DNA of 64,000 bases from Modestobacter lapidis. Its GTDB lineage: Bacteria; Actinomycetota; Actinomycetes; Mycobacteriales; Geodermatophilaceae. Positions 1-8,762 of the stretch are shown piece by piece. The notes beneath the pieces are model-generated. The model did no database searches. It was not told the DNA's origin and saw only the letters and a program-made list of their open reading frames with translations. Location of the stretch: contig JABAKE010000017.1 in NCBI GenBank assembly GCA_019779905.1, forward strand, positions 34,836 to 98,835. Direction: 5' to 3'. Position 1 is the first letter of the stretch. Every line of letters starts with the position of its first letter. A program made the position numbers and the translations under genes.

Positions 1-1
1 G

Positions 2-1363
2 TTCGGCGCCATCGCCGTCAGCGCGTTCACCTTCACCGCGGCCACCCCGTTCCCCGGCACGGCCGCCCTGCTGCCCGTCCTGGGCACCGTGGCCGTCATC
101 TGGGCGGGCGCTCCGCGCCACGACTGGAGCCCCACGACGGTCGCGGACTTCGGTCCCGTCCGCTTCCTCGGCGACATCTCCTACTCGGCCTACCTGTGGC
201 ACTGGCCGCTGGTCGTCATCGTCCCCTTCGCCATCGGCTCCGAGATGGGCACCGTGTCGAAGGTCGGCGTGCTGGTGGCCACCGTCGTGCTGGCCTGGGC
301 CACCAAGGTCTGGGTCGAGGACCCGGTCCGCACCGGCACCCCGCTGGCCCGCCGCGGCCTGGGCGCCACGGCGCTGGCCACCGCGGTGGCCACCGCACTG
401 GTCGTGGTCCTCGCCTCCGGTGGCTGGCTGTTCGTCAAGCACCAGGTGGAGGAGGCGCGCGCGGTGGCCGAGGCCTGGGCCACCGGCGGCGACCCCTGCT
501 TCGGCGCCGGGGCGATGGACCCCGAGCGCGGCTGCGGCGACCCCTTCGCCTACACCGAGACCGTCAACACCACGTTCGCCAAGACCGACGTGTCCAAGGG
601 CCTCGGTTGCGCCTCCGTGCTCGCCGAGACCGAGGTGAAGACCTGCCGGTTCGGCAGCACCGACCCGGTCGAGACGGTCGCGATCTTCGGCGACTCGCAT
701 ACCTCCAGCCTGTACGAGGCGATGGAGGAGGCCGCGGAGGAGCGCAACTGGGCCGTGGTCACCTACCTCAAGGCCGGGTGCCCGCCGCTGGCCACCGCCC
801 GGATGCCCGCCGCCAACCAGCCGGCCGACGAGCCGCCGGCCTGTGCGGCGTGGGGCGAGGAGGCGCTGCGGCAGATGGCGGCGGACCCGGCCATCACCCG
901 GGTCTTCACCAGCTACCGCTCGGACATCTACAAGTACGAGGACGACGAGGGCGCCCTGCACGACGAGATCCCGGCCGAGGTCGCCCAGGCGCCGCTGCGG
1001 CTGCTGGCCGACGCCGGCAAGCAGGTGCACGTCGTCCGTGCCGTGCCGACCACCAACGGCGTGCACCTCGGCCGGGAGCTGATCAACCAGGAGGTCAGCG
1101 CGCCGGACTGCATCGCCGCGGCCGGTGAGGTCGACGACCCGTGCGCCGGCCCCCGCGACGTGCGCCTGACGCCGGACCGGATCGCCGACGCGGCCGTCGC
1201 CCTGCAGCACGACCGGGTGTCCGTGCTCGACCTCACCGATGCGTTCTGCGACGAGTCGCAGTGCCACTCGGTGATCGGCGGGACGGTCGTCTACTTCGAC
1301 GGCAGCCACATCTCGGCCACCTTCTCCCGATCGCTGGGTCAGCTCATCGCCGCGCGGGTGTGA
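2..1363 (+). CDS. Acyltransferase-3 / SGNH-domain O-acyltransferase (5' partial)
   Basis: The frame is open from base 2, so the gene begins before the window; about 453 C-terminal residues are present. The visible first part is the end of an acyltransferase-3 membrane domain with hydrophobic helices and the motif SYSAYLWHWPL, followed by a last membrane segment near base 400. The rest is an extracytoplasmic SGNH domain: block I FGDSHT lies near base 690 and the D-x-x-H block (DGSHIS) is close to the C-terminus. OafA/OatA-type proteins of this layout carry acyl groups, usually acetyl, across the membrane onto surface polysaccharide or peptidoglycan. The adjacent glycan operon suggests a cell-envelope glycan as acceptor; that is inference. 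The in-frame ATG at 89 lies inside the membrane domain and is not a credible start. Confidence 0.9.
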   Translation, partial: FGAIAVSAFTFTAATPFPGTAALLPVLGTVAVIWAGAPRHDWSPTTVADFGPVRFLGDISYSAYLWHWPLVVIVPFAIGSEMGTVSKVGVLVATVVLAWATKVWVEDPVRTGTPLARRGLGATALATAVATALVVVLASGGWLFVKHQVEEARAVAEAWATGGDPCFGAGAMDPERGCGDPFAYTETVNTTFAKTDVSKGLGCASVLAETEVKTCRFGSTDPVETVAIFGDSHTSSLYEAMEEAAEERNWAVVTYLKAGCPPLATARMPAANQPADEPPACAAWGEEALRQMAADPAITRVFTSYRSDIYKYEDDEGALHDEIPAEVAQAPLRLLADAGKQVHVVRAVPTTNGVHLGRELINQEVSAPDCIAAAGEVDDPCAGPRDVRLTPDRIADAAVALQHDRVSVLDLTDAFCDESQCHSVIGGTVVYFDGSHISATFSRSLGQLIAARV

Positions 1364-1364
1364 G

Positions 1365-1425
1365 GAAGGGGGCCACCCTCCTCCCCACGCCTCGCAGGCT
1401 CGGCGCGGGCCCCTGGAGGGCGGCC
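1365..1425 (+). repeat. Structured 3' element, copy 1 (stem-loop with conserved loop)
   Basis: Begins just after the acyltransferase stop codon. A 33-nt loop core (1383-1415) matches copy 2 at 11299-11331 at 32 of 33 positions. The flanking arms GGCCaCCCTCC and GGAGGGcGGCC pair with each other but differ in sequence from the arms of copy 2, so pairing is kept while the stem sequence changes. Function unknown; position suggests a 3' UTR element or terminator. Confidence 0.7.
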
Positions 1426-1429
1426 GACG

Positions 1430-1469
1430 ACGACGAAGCCCCTCCCGCCGGCGGGAGGGGCTTCGTCGT
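1430..1469. terminator. Perfect 40-bp palindrome, bidirectional terminator
   Basis: Two 20-base arms are exactly inverse-complementary around 1449/1450 with a GGCGGG-rich centre. It lies between the convergent stop codons at 1363 (plus) and 1475 (minus) and would form a strong hairpin on either transcript. There is no clear U-tract, as is usual for high-GC actinobacteria. Confidence 0.8.
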
Positions 1470-1474
1470 TCCGG

Positions 1475-2215
1475 CTAGACCGGGGCGCCGGTGGCCTCGA
1501 ACGCCGCGAGCTCCTCGGGGGTCCCGAAGCAGTAGAAGTCGCCGTGCACCAGCCCGACCCGGCGGCCGGAGTCGATCAGCTCGTTGAACACCAGGGAGAC
1601 GTAGTACTCGGGCATGGCCGCATCGATCTGGCGGGCCATCAGCCGGTCGGCAGCGTCCAGGAACACCCGCGCCGAAGGGAACGAGTACACGCCCATGAGC
1701 GCGTCGGAGGAGATCGCCTGCTTCTCCGCGGTGCGCACCACCAGGCCCGCGGCGTCCACCTCGGCGAAGCTGTAGCGGGGCTCGGTGGACCGGAAGGACA
1801 GCAGCAGGCCGTCGACGTCCCGGGCCTGGACGGCCTCCGCCAGCACCCGGAAGTACTCCGGGCTGTCGAAGGCGATGTCGCAGTCCATGATGACCAGCGG
1901 CTGGTCCGGGTCGAGCCGGTCGCGGGCCTGCAGGCAGGTCTCCACCGCACCGCGGGTGTCGTGGTCCAGGAGCACGATGTCGGCGGACGGCTCGACGCCG
2001 CGCACCCGGGCGGCCAGGTCGAACTCCCGGTCGTTGTCCTCGCGGACCACGACGGTCACCGTCTTGTCACCCGGCCACGGCGCGAACGAGCGCAGCGCCC
2101 GGGAGAACATCGGCACCCCGGCCACCTCGATCAGCGGCTTGGGCGTGGTGATGCCGACCTTCCGGAACCGCGTCCCGAGCCCGCCCATCGGCATGAGCAC
2201 CTGGAGGGTGGCCAT
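1475..2215 (-). CDS. Sugar-phosphate nucleotidyltransferase family protein
   Basis: 246 residues. The N-terminal nucleotide-binding signature GGLGTRF followed by TTPKPLIEV is that of NTP_transferase enzymes making NDP-sugars (RfbA/RmlA/GalU-like); MDCDIAF around residue 105 is the usual metal-binding acidic motif. The protein is shorter than RmlA (about 290 aa), so it is probably a single-domain variant. The start is ATG at 2213-2215, which overlaps the stop of the upstream GT2 gene as TGATG; the longer frame upstream lies inside that gene. It is the last gene of the six-gene minus-strand operon and presumably supplies the activated sugar used there. The exact sugar cannot be read from sequence. 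Confidence 0.85.
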   Translation of the reverse strand: MATLQVLMPMGGLGTRFRKVGITTPKPLIEVAGVPMFSRALRSFAPWPGDKTVTVVVREDNDREFDLAARVRGVEPSADIVLLDHDTRGAVETCLQARDRLDPDQPLVIMDCDIAFDSPEYFRVLAEAVQARDVDGLLLSFRSTEPRYSFAEVDAAGLVVRTAEKQAISSDALMGVYSFPSARVFLDAADRLMARQIDAAMPEYYVSLVFNELIDSGRRVGLVHGDFYCFGTPEELAAFEATGAPV

Positions 2216-2982
2216 CACTGCACCTCGTCCCACTCGTAGTCGCGGTCGGCGACCGGGGCCGACGTCTGCCGGCCCAGCCGCCACAGCGCCAGGTTGCGCA
2301 GCGCCGTCCGGAAGATGTTCCAGTTGCGGGCGTTGGACACCTGGTCCTCTTCCCGCCAGGTGATCGGCACGAACGCGAAGCGCACCCGGCGGGCGACCAG
2401 GTCGAGGATGAGCTCGTAGTTGAACGTCAGCTTGTCGGCGAAGCGCAGGTAGGTGGCCGGGTCGAGGTCGCGGAGCGCGAACAGGTTCAGCCCCGACCCG
2501 AGGTCGTCCAGCCGGCGCAGGGCCACCGCGCTGTAGACGGTGTTGAGCACCCGGTTTCCCCAGACCCGCTTGGCGTCGTAGCCGTGCAGCCGGGAGTCGC
2601 GGCTGAACCGCGAGCCGAGCACCGTCTGGGTCCCGGGGTGGGCCGCTGCGTGGTCCAGCAGCAGGGCCACCTCGTCGCTCCTGGCCTGGTTGTCGCCGTG
2701 CAGGATCACCACGTGGGTGTGCCCGGCGGCGCGGGCGTGCTCGAAGGCCACCTTGTGGGTGCCGCCGAGGCTGTTGTTCTGCCGGTTGCGGAAGACCCGG
2801 AGGTTCGGCAGCCGGCCGGCGCGGCGGTACTCGAGGGCGCGGGCGAGGGTGTCGTCGGTGCTCTGGTTGTCGATCACCCAGATCTCGCTGACCCGGGCGG
2901 CCACGTCGTCGGTGATCTCGTCGAGCACCCGGCCGATCTGGGGGGCGCAGTTGTAGGCCGGGATGGCGATCACGGCGTTCAC
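2215..2982 (-). CDS. Family 2 glycosyltransferase (polyprenyl-phosphate type)
   Basis: 255 residues starting at GTG 2980-2982, which overlaps the stop of the upstream gene as GTGA. The N-terminus VIAIPAYN and the acidic motifs WVIDNQSTDDT and LHGDNQA are the nucleotide-sugar and metal-binding elements of GT2 enzymes related to dolichyl-phosphate mannose synthase. It lacks membrane helices apart from weakly hydrophobic stretches near the C-terminus. Such enzymes put one sugar on undecaprenyl phosphate, and a GtrA-family protein then flips it; a gtrA-like gene lies in the same operon. Substrate unknown. Confidence 0.88.
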   Translation of the reverse strand: MNAVIAIPAYNCAPQIGRVLDEITDDVAARVSEIWVIDNQSTDDTLARALEYRRAGRLPNLRVFRNRQNNSLGGTHKVAFEHARAAGHTHVVILHGDNQARSDEVALLLDHAAAHPGTQTVLGSRFSRDSRLHGYDAKRVWGNRVLNTVYSAVALRRLDDLGSGLNLFALRDLDPATYLRFADKLTFNYELILDLVARRVRFAFVPITWREEDQVSNARNWNIFRTALRNLALWRLGRQTSAPVADRDYEWDEVQ

Positions 2983-5198
2983 GTGGCGAGGACCTGTCCT
3001 TCTCTCGGCTCGGTGCCGAAGATGTCGTCCCGCGCGTCGGTCCGCGCGAGTTCGTACTGGTCGAGGAAGCGGTTGAGCGCCTGGACGCACACCGCGTAGT
3101 ACTTCAGCGCGGTGGCCGGGTTGATCACCACGCGGTGGGTGAGCATCCGCCCGTAGAACAGCCCGACGTGGAACAGCACCGAGCGCTGTTCGGCGACCGA
3201 GAGGTGCTTGGGCATCACCACCGTGCTGACGTAGTCGGCCAGCTCGGCGTACCGGGCCGACCGGTCGTCCCGGTAGGTGATCTCGGGTGCGCCGTCGGCC
3301 CAGCCGAGCACGACCGGCGTGCTGTCCTCGTTGAGGAACTCGTAGCCGTAGAGCAGGGACTGCATGTGCCGGCCGAAGTCGATGACCGGGCCGCGGACCT
3401 GGTTGTCGTCGGAGGGGTCGATGACCAGCACGTCCCGCATGGGCAGGTCGACCAGGATGTTGTCCACGGTCAGGTCACCGTGGATGTGCGAGGAGGACTG
3501 GAAGGTGGCGAGGTCGCGCCAGGCGGTCTCGTTGCGCTGGATCCGGTCGAGGATCCGGTCGAAGTTGTCCAGCCGCTGGCCGTTGACGACGATCTGGTCG
3601 CCCTTCATCGCCTCGGCCAGCCCGGAGTGCTGCTCGGCGGCCGCGCGGACGCGCAGCACGAAGCGCTCCCCGACGTAGTCGTCGCGCAGCTGCGGCCGCT
3701 GCTCGACCGGACCGAGCTGGTACACCCGCCCGTACATGTAGTCCCAGACGTCGGCCAGCTTGGCCTGGCACTCCTCGAGCGGGTTCTCGTGGACGTACTC
3801 GAAGAGCGGCACGCTGCTGGGCCGGTACTCGAGGTCGATGGCGTAGTGGTCCTCGGCGGCGGTCTCCCGCAGCACCGTGACCAGCTGGTGGTGGTCGGCG
3901 CGCTCGGCCAGCCAGTCGTGCTGGTTCTTCAGCCGGTGGGCGTGCTCCAGCGGGACCATCTTCTTCACGAACAGCTCGGTGCCGTCGGTGGCGAGCAGGG
4001 TGACCGCATTGGACCCGCCCTTGAAGAACTGCACCAGGCTGACGTTGCCGTTGACCTCCAGCCGGTGCAGCACCTGGCTGAGGTGCTGGCGCTGGAAGTA
4101 GGCATCCAGGAAGTGCGTGATCGATCCGGAGATGTCCTGGTCACGCCCGAGCTTGTTGACGTAGCCGTCGGCCGGGGCGAGCTCCGTGCCGGCCAGCGGG
4201 TCGCCGGTGCGGCGGGCCCAGTTGACGAACAGCGCGACGACGGCGACCAGCAGCACCGGCACGTTCGTCACCGCCCAGGCCGCGGCGGCGAAGACCGCGA
4301 CCGCGGTCCCGCTGAGCGAGCTGCTGCCCTCGAGGAAGGACGTCGCACCGTCCACGTAGGGGGCCGGGTTCGCGTTGCCGAGCGAGGGGCTGACCACGGC
4401 CGAGGGGGTGGCGGTCGCCGCGACCCCGTTCCGCAGCGACAGCTGGGGGAAGACGGTGAAGGCGATCATCGTCGCGGCGCCCAGGTAGCAGGCCCACGAG
4501 GCCAGGGCCAGCACGCCGTAGCGGACCAGCTGCCGGCGCTGCCGGAAGAACCGCTGGAACCCGAAGATCGCCGACCAGAGCTTGAACCGGGCGCGGTTCT
4601 CCAGGTCGTGGTTGAGCCAGCCGGTGGCCCGCCAGGCCAGCCGCATGAGGACGGTGTTCTCCCGCACCAGCGCGGCGAAGGAGGCGATCAGCGCGACCGA
4701 CACGACCAGCGCCACGGCGGCTGCCGCCGGCACGACACCGTTGAGGGGCGCACCGACGACGGCGACGAACACGAGGAAGGCCACCGACACCAGCACGACG
4801 TCGATGAGCCGCTCGAGGACGACGGCCAGCAGCGTGTACAGGAAGCTGATCCGCACCGTCTTGGCGATCAGCCAGGCGCGGACCACCTCGCCGATCCGCA
4901 GCGGCCACACGACGTTGAACAGGTAGCCGATCGACAGGTGCCGGAACTGGCCGGCCAGGCTGCCCCGTCGCACGTTGTCGATCGGCACCTTGGTGCGGGC
5001 CGCGCGGAGCACGTGGCCGCCGAGCTGGACCAGCGCGGCCAGGCCCAGCACGGCCCAGTCGCCGGCGCCGAGACCGGCGGACAGCCGGGTCCACAGCTCC
5101 TGCAGCGTCGGCCAGGTGAGGGCGGCGAAGCCGGCCAGGGAGAGCAGCGCGACCACGATCAGGACCACGCGGCCACGGGAGTACCGGGGAGCGGACAT
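2979..5198 (-). CDS. Flippase-like (LPG_synthase_TM) domain fused to a kinase-like phosphotransferase domain
   Basis: 739 residues. Residues about 1-350 contain eight or so hydrophobic helices with the pattern of the lysylphosphatidylglycerol synthase membrane region/AglD family (LRIGEVVRAWLIAK, VVLERLIDVVLV). A cytosolic stretch follows and residues about 385-730 look like an APH/choline-kinase-like fold: a nucleotide-lid lysine (ELFVKKMVP), catalytic loop HGDLTVDN, and a DPS motif at the metal-binding DFG position (LVIDPSDDN) followed by DFGRH. Spacing and residues are those of an active phosphotransferase. The start ATG at 5196-5198 overlaps the HAD stop as TGATG. The pair of domains suggests lipid- or polyprenyl-linked substrate translocation coupled to phosphorylation; that is inference, and I do not recognise a characterised protein of this architecture. 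Confidence 0.75.
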   Translation of the reverse strand: MSAPRYSRGRVVLIVVALLSLAGFAALTWPTLQELWTRLSAGLGAGDWAVLGLAALVQLGGHVLRAARTKVPIDNVRRGSLAGQFRHLSIGYLFNVVWPLRIGEVVRAWLIAKTVRISFLYTLLAVVLERLIDVVLVSVAFLVFVAVVGAPLNGVVPAAAAVALVVSVALIASFAALVRENTVLMRLAWRATGWLNHDLENRARFKLWSAIFGFQRFFRQRRQLVRYGVLALASWACYLGAATMIAFTVFPQLSLRNGVAATATPSAVVSPSLGNANPAPYVDGATSFLEGSSSLSGTAVAVFAAAAWAVTNVPVLLVAVVALFVNWARRTGDPLAGTELAPADGYVNKLGRDQDISGSITHFLDAYFQRQHLSQVLHRLEVNGNVSLVQFFKGGSNAVTLLATDGTELFVKKMVPLEHAHRLKNQHDWLAERADHHQLVTVLRETAAEDHYAIDLEYRPSSVPLFEYVHENPLEECQAKLADVWDYMYGRVYQLGPVEQRPQLRDDYVGERFVLRVRAAAEQHSGLAEAMKGDQIVVNGQRLDNFDRILDRIQRNETAWRDLATFQSSSHIHGDLTVDNILVDLPMRDVLVIDPSDDNQVRGPVIDFGRHMQSLLYGYEFLNEDSTPVVLGWADGAPEITYRDDRSARYAELADYVSTVVMPKHLSVAEQRSVLFHVGLFYGRMLTHRVVINPATALKYYAVCVQALNRFLDQYELARTDARDDIFGTEPREGQVLAT

Positions 5199-5770
5199 CA
5201 GAAGTGCGGCACCTCGAGGACGGGGAGGCCGGCGGCGAGCGCCGCCTGGCGGCCGGTCGCGGAGTCCTCGAACGCCAGCGCGGCGGCCGGGTCGGCGCCG
5301 AGCAGGTCCAGCGCGCGCAGGTACCCCTCCGGATCGGGCTTGCTCTTCTCGACCTCGTCACCCCACACGATGACGTCGAACAGCGGCGTGAGCCCGTGCA
5401 CGTCGAGGATCTGCCGGCCGTTGCCGGACTTCGCGGTGCTGACCAGCGCGGTGCGGTGGCTCGGTGCCATGAGCCGCAGGAACGCGATCAGCGCCTCGTT
5501 GACGGTGGTCCGGTGCAGCTGGCCGGCGTAGAGCCGGCTCTTGGCTGCGCGGATGGTGTCGACGTCGTCCGGCCCGATGCCCGGCAGCAGGTCGGGGATG
5601 AAGTCGCGGGAGTCGCGTCCCCACGTGGTGGCGAACGCGTCGACGGTCAGCTCGTGCCCGGACTCGGCGAACGCGTCCCGGTAGGCCTGGTAGTTCGCCT
5701 CGCGGGTGTCGACGAGGGTGCCGTCGAGGTCGAAGAGGAGGGCCTGCACGGTGCCGGCTGTCCTGCCCAT
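5198..5770 (-). CDS. HAD-superfamily hydrolase (beta-phosphoglucomutase / phosphoglycolate phosphatase-like)
   Basis: 190 residues. Motif I is FDLDGTLVD (nucleophile and acid Asp), motif II ALVSTAKS, motif III lysine in EKSKPDPEGY and motif IV FEDSATG. It has a small C1 cap between motifs I and II. The start chosen is ATG 5768-5770; GTG 5774-5776 lies closer to the GGGGGA purine run and is an alternative. An ATG at 5879-5881 overlaps the gtrA stop but would add 37 residues with poor codon character. It sits mid-operon, so the likely role is a sugar-phosphate or polyprenyl-phosphate phosphatase or mutase step. Confidence 0.85.
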   Translation of the reverse strand: MGRTAGTVQALLFDLDGTLVDTREANYQAYRDAFAESGHELTVDAFATTWGRDSRDFIPDLLPGIGPDDVDTIRAAKSRLYAGQLHRTTVNEALIAFLRLMAPSHRTALVSTAKSGNGRQILDVHGLTPLFDVIVWGDEVEKSKPDPEGYLRALDLLGADPAAALAFEDSATGRQAALAAGLPVLEVPHF

Positions 5771-5880
5771 GGTCACGCGTTCCCCCACTCCCCCCGACCA
5801 GTTCCCCGGCCCGTTCCGCTCCCCGGCGCCTGCTCGCCGCACAGCTGCTCCCGTCGCGTCGGCGACGTGCTCCGCACGCA

Positions 5881-6348
5881 TCAGGCCGCCGGGTGCCGGG
5901 CCGGCGGGGCGACCTGCCCCGGCTGGTCGTCCGAGGATGCGTCAGGGCGCCCACCCGCGCCCCGACGCTGCCCGAAGAGCACCTTGCTGGCCCCGAAGTT
6001 GGCGGCGAACGACAACGGCAGCGACACCAACTTACAGACGAAGGGCAGCCATCCCGTCGTCCCGTGCAGGACCTCGATCAACACCGAGAAGATGATGATC
6101 GAGACCACGTACCAGCCGACGAACAGCAGGAACGAGGTCCGGGACCGTTCGGTGGCGAACGCGTACTTGGTGACGAAGAGGTAGACGACGACGACCGCAC
6201 AGCCGGAGCTGACGGCGTTGGCCAGCCCCGGCGTCGCGCCGAGCAGCACCCCGGTCTGGAAGACCACGAGGTCGACGGCCAGGCCGAGGCAGGAGCCCAG
6301 CAGGAAGCGGACCACCTGGTGGACCAGGCCGCGCGGCCCCCCGCTCAT
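5881..6348 (-). CDS. GtrA-family membrane protein (1 of 3)
   Basis: 155 residues with four hydrophobic helices. The first begins FLLGSCLGLAVDLVVF, matching the GtrA pattern (FxxxGxxxxxxDxxxF), and the charged motif KYAFATERS follows helix 2. GtrA proteins are proposed to flip polyprenyl-phosphate-linked sugars. ATG 6346-6348 overlaps the upstream stop as ATGA. A hydrophilic C-terminal tail of about 28 residues is rich in Gly, Pro and Ala. It works with the downstream GT2 by context. Confidence 0.88.
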   Translation of the reverse strand: MSGGPRGLVHQVVRFLLGSCLGLAVDLVVFQTGVLLGATPGLANAVSSGCAVVVVYLFVTKYAFATERSRTSFLLFVGWYVVSIIIFSVLIEVLHGTTGWLPFVCKLVSLPLSFAANFGASKVLFGQRRGAGGRPDASSDDQPGQVAPPARHPAA

Positions 6349-8762
6349 CGGGCGCTCCGGCGACGGGCGACCGCACCGGCCAGCGCGGCCAGCACGATGA
6401 CCCCGACACCGGCCAGCGTGGCCGGGACCACCGCACCGGCACCGGCCGGCTCGTAGGCGAGGTCCAGCCGGCCGCGGTCGACCCCGGCAGGCAGGTCGAC
6501 GGCCAGTGCCGCGCCCTCCACGGTGGTCACCGGGAGCGGCCGGCCGTCCAGGGAGGCCGTCATGCCCGGGTAGTAGGGGATGCGCAGGGCCAGCGACCCG
6601 CCCCGGTCGCCGGTCGAGACGACGTAGCTGTCCATCGGCTGCCCGACCCGGGCCAGGCCCGAGGTCCAGCCGTCCGTCGCGACGCGGACGCCGTCGGCGT
6701 CGGTGACCCGGCCCGGCAGCTGGTCGTCCCGCTGGTAGCGCAGCCAGGTGTCGTCGGCCGAGACCTCGGTCCAGGAGTCGGCGAAGTGGTCGCGGACCTC
6801 CTGCGGCGCGCCGGTCGAGAGCAGGACGGTGTCGGCGGACATCAGGTCCACCCAGGGCTGCCCGGTGTCGCCGGCCTCGGCCAGCAGCCGGTCCGGCCCG
6901 GAGCAGGTGGCGCCCCAGACGCCGCGGCACCAGTGGTCGTTCAGCGCGGCCTGCCAGACGGCCAGGGAGGCGTAACCCGGCTTCAGCCCGGCGATGACGT
7001 TGCCGCTGCCGTTGACCACCCCGTCCTCCCAACCCCGGTCGCCGTCGAAGCCCCAGGTGATGACGGTCAGCTGCTCGTCGGGAGCGTACGACTCGGCCCG
7101 GTAGGCCTCCACCGTGGTGCCGACCTGGCGGCCGGGGTCCAGCGCCCGGAGCGGGGCCCCGTCGGTGGGCGGGGCCTGCTCGATGGCGTTGGCCCGGTCC
7201 TGCAGCGAGACCATCATCTGCTCCCCGATCGGGAAGCCCGCGGCGACGGCCAGCACGACCACCACCCCGGCGGCGGCGGGCAGGACGCGCCCGGCCCCGC
7301 GGTCGGCGGCGGGACGCCGGGTGCCCGGCAACTCGAGCTGCCGGGTGTCGGCCGCGACCGGGCCGTTCCCGGGGACGGCCGTCCGGTCGGCCGCCGTCCG
7401 CGCCCGGAGCAGCAGCACGACCGCGGCCAGCGCGACCAGCTCGACCACGAGCGCGAGCAGGTGCCACTTGACGAGCACCGGCGCCCGGAACAGCGCGACC
7501 GCAGCCTGCGCGCCGGCCAGGCCGACCGCCAGGCCGATCCGGCCGCGGGTGAGCCGCGGCGCGACGGTGACCGCGATGAGCACCAGCAGGGGCAGGAAGA
7601 CCTCGACGTAGACGAGGTAGCGCACCGGGTAGCGGAAGACCGATACCTGGGTGGGCAGCTGGGTGGCGAGCACGGCGGCCAGCCAGACCAGCCCGGCGGT
7701 GAGCACCCCGGGCCGGTGCCAGGCCCGCCGCCAGTCGACGAGGGCGGTCATCGGGAGGGCGACCAGCATGGTCGCCATGGCGGGGACCAGGCCGATGGTC
7801 CCGGTCCACGCGCTGGTCTGGCCGAGCAGCGTGGCGCCACCGAGCAGGACGTCGGCCAGGTTGGGCACCGCGAAGCCGGCGTTGCCGATCAGCTCCTCGG
7901 GCTGCGGCCGGCCCATCACCGCCGAGAGCTCGACGGTGGACAGCAGCGTGGGCAGGGCGACGACCAGCCCGCCGACGCAGGCCGCGGCCCGGCTCAGCGC
8001 CCGGGCGTTCAGCACGCGCCGCCAGGAGCCGTACTCCCGGCGGTACTCCACGAGCTGGCCGACGATCACCAGCCCGGCGAACGGGAAGGCGTAGGGGTTG
8101 CCGGACACCAGCAGCGCCCAGGTGGCCAGGCCGGTGACCAGGACGCCGCCGGCCGAGCGGCTGCGCAGGCCGAACCAGAGCCAGGGCAGGCAGGCGGTCG
8201 CCCACAGCAGCGGCCACCACGAGCTGCCGTACCAGAGCAGGAAGCCGCTGGACCCGATGCCGACGGCGCCGGCCACGGCCAGGGCGGGCTGCACGCGGTG
8301 CTGCAGCAGGACGCACAGCGACCCGGCGCCGAGCAGCAGCAGCATGGCGGCGCCGTAGACCCAGGAGATGGTGAGGAAGTCATCGGAGGAGGCGACCAGG
8401 TACTGCAGCGCCCAGTGCAGCGGGTCGAGCACGCCGTACTGCATGTCCGCCACGACGTTGCCGCCCATGCCCAGGTCGGGGTCCATCAGCGGGGGGCGGC
8501 CGTCCTGCAGGTTCTGGCCGAGCCACCACGTCATCGGACCGAACTGCGCCTGGGAGTCGTCGAACCAGAAGAAGCGGGGCGCCCAGCGGTGCACGACGGC
8601 GAGCTGGAGGCCCTGGACGAGCAGGTAGGCCAGCAGGGCCAGCGCCCAGCGCCCGGCGCCCCGCCCGGCACCGGTCGCCGTCTCCTCCGCGGTGCGGGAA
8701 CCCGTCGGCGACACGTGCGCACGGTCGAGGACGGCGGCGTGGGAACCGGTTCCTGGCGTCAT
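6345..8762 (-). CDS. YfhO-family multi-pass membrane protein (glycosyltransferase-like)
   Basis: 805 residues. After a polar N-terminus of about 35 residues there are roughly a dozen membrane helices with a DD motif (FWFDDSQAQF) in the first outer loop, where GT-C proteins keep their catalytic acids. About 230 residues outside the membrane follow, containing the beta-domain motif IPYYPGMTASLDG typical of YfhO proteins, and a final helix precedes the Arg-rich end. YfhO-type proteins glycosylate lipoteichoic acid in Firmicutes; the actinobacterial role is unknown. ATG 8760-8762 is taken as start because the frame upstream loses coding character. First gene of the six-gene operon ending at 1475; promoter expected in 8763-8945. 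Confidence 0.82.
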   Translation of the reverse strand: MTPGTGSHAAVLDRAHVSPTGSRTAEETATGAGRGAGRWALALLAYLLVQGLQLAVVHRWAPRFFWFDDSQAQFGPMTWWLGQNLQDGRPPLMDPDLGMGGNVVADMQYGVLDPLHWALQYLVASSDDFLTISWVYGAAMLLLLGAGSLCVLLQHRVQPALAVAGAVGIGSSGFLLWYGSSWWPLLWATACLPWLWFGLRSRSAGGVLVTGLATWALLVSGNPYAFPFAGLVIVGQLVEYRREYGSWRRVLNARALSRAAACVGGLVVALPTLLSTVELSAVMGRPQPEELIGNAGFAVPNLADVLLGGATLLGQTSAWTGTIGLVPAMATMLVALPMTALVDWRRAWHRPGVLTAGLVWLAAVLATQLPTQVSVFRYPVRYLVYVEVFLPLLVLIAVTVAPRLTRGRIGLAVGLAGAQAAVALFRAPVLVKWHLLALVVELVALAAVVLLLRARTAADRTAVPGNGPVAADTRQLELPGTRRPAADRGAGRVLPAAAGVVVVLAVAAGFPIGEQMMVSLQDRANAIEQAPPTDGAPLRALDPGRQVGTTVEAYRAESYAPDEQLTVITWGFDGDRGWEDGVVNGSGNVIAGLKPGYASLAVWQAALNDHWCRGVWGATCSGPDRLLAEAGDTGQPWVDLMSADTVLLSTGAPQEVRDHFADSWTEVSADDTWLRYQRDDQLPGRVTDADGVRVATDGWTSGLARVGQPMDSYVVSTGDRGGSLALRIPYYPGMTASLDGRPLPVTTVEGAALAVDLPAGVDRGRLDLAYEPAGAGAVVPATLAGVGVIVLAALAGAVARRRSAR

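Noticed and set aside
3135..5531. Very long open frame antisense to the flippase-kinase gene
   Set aside because: High-GC codon bias leaves mirrored frames open; composition is Val/Glu/Gln-rich nonsense and no motif is seen.
5771..5881. HAD protein extended to the ATG overlapping the gtrA stop
   Set aside because: The overlap is attractive, but the 37 extra residues have poor third-position bias and no conservation pattern.
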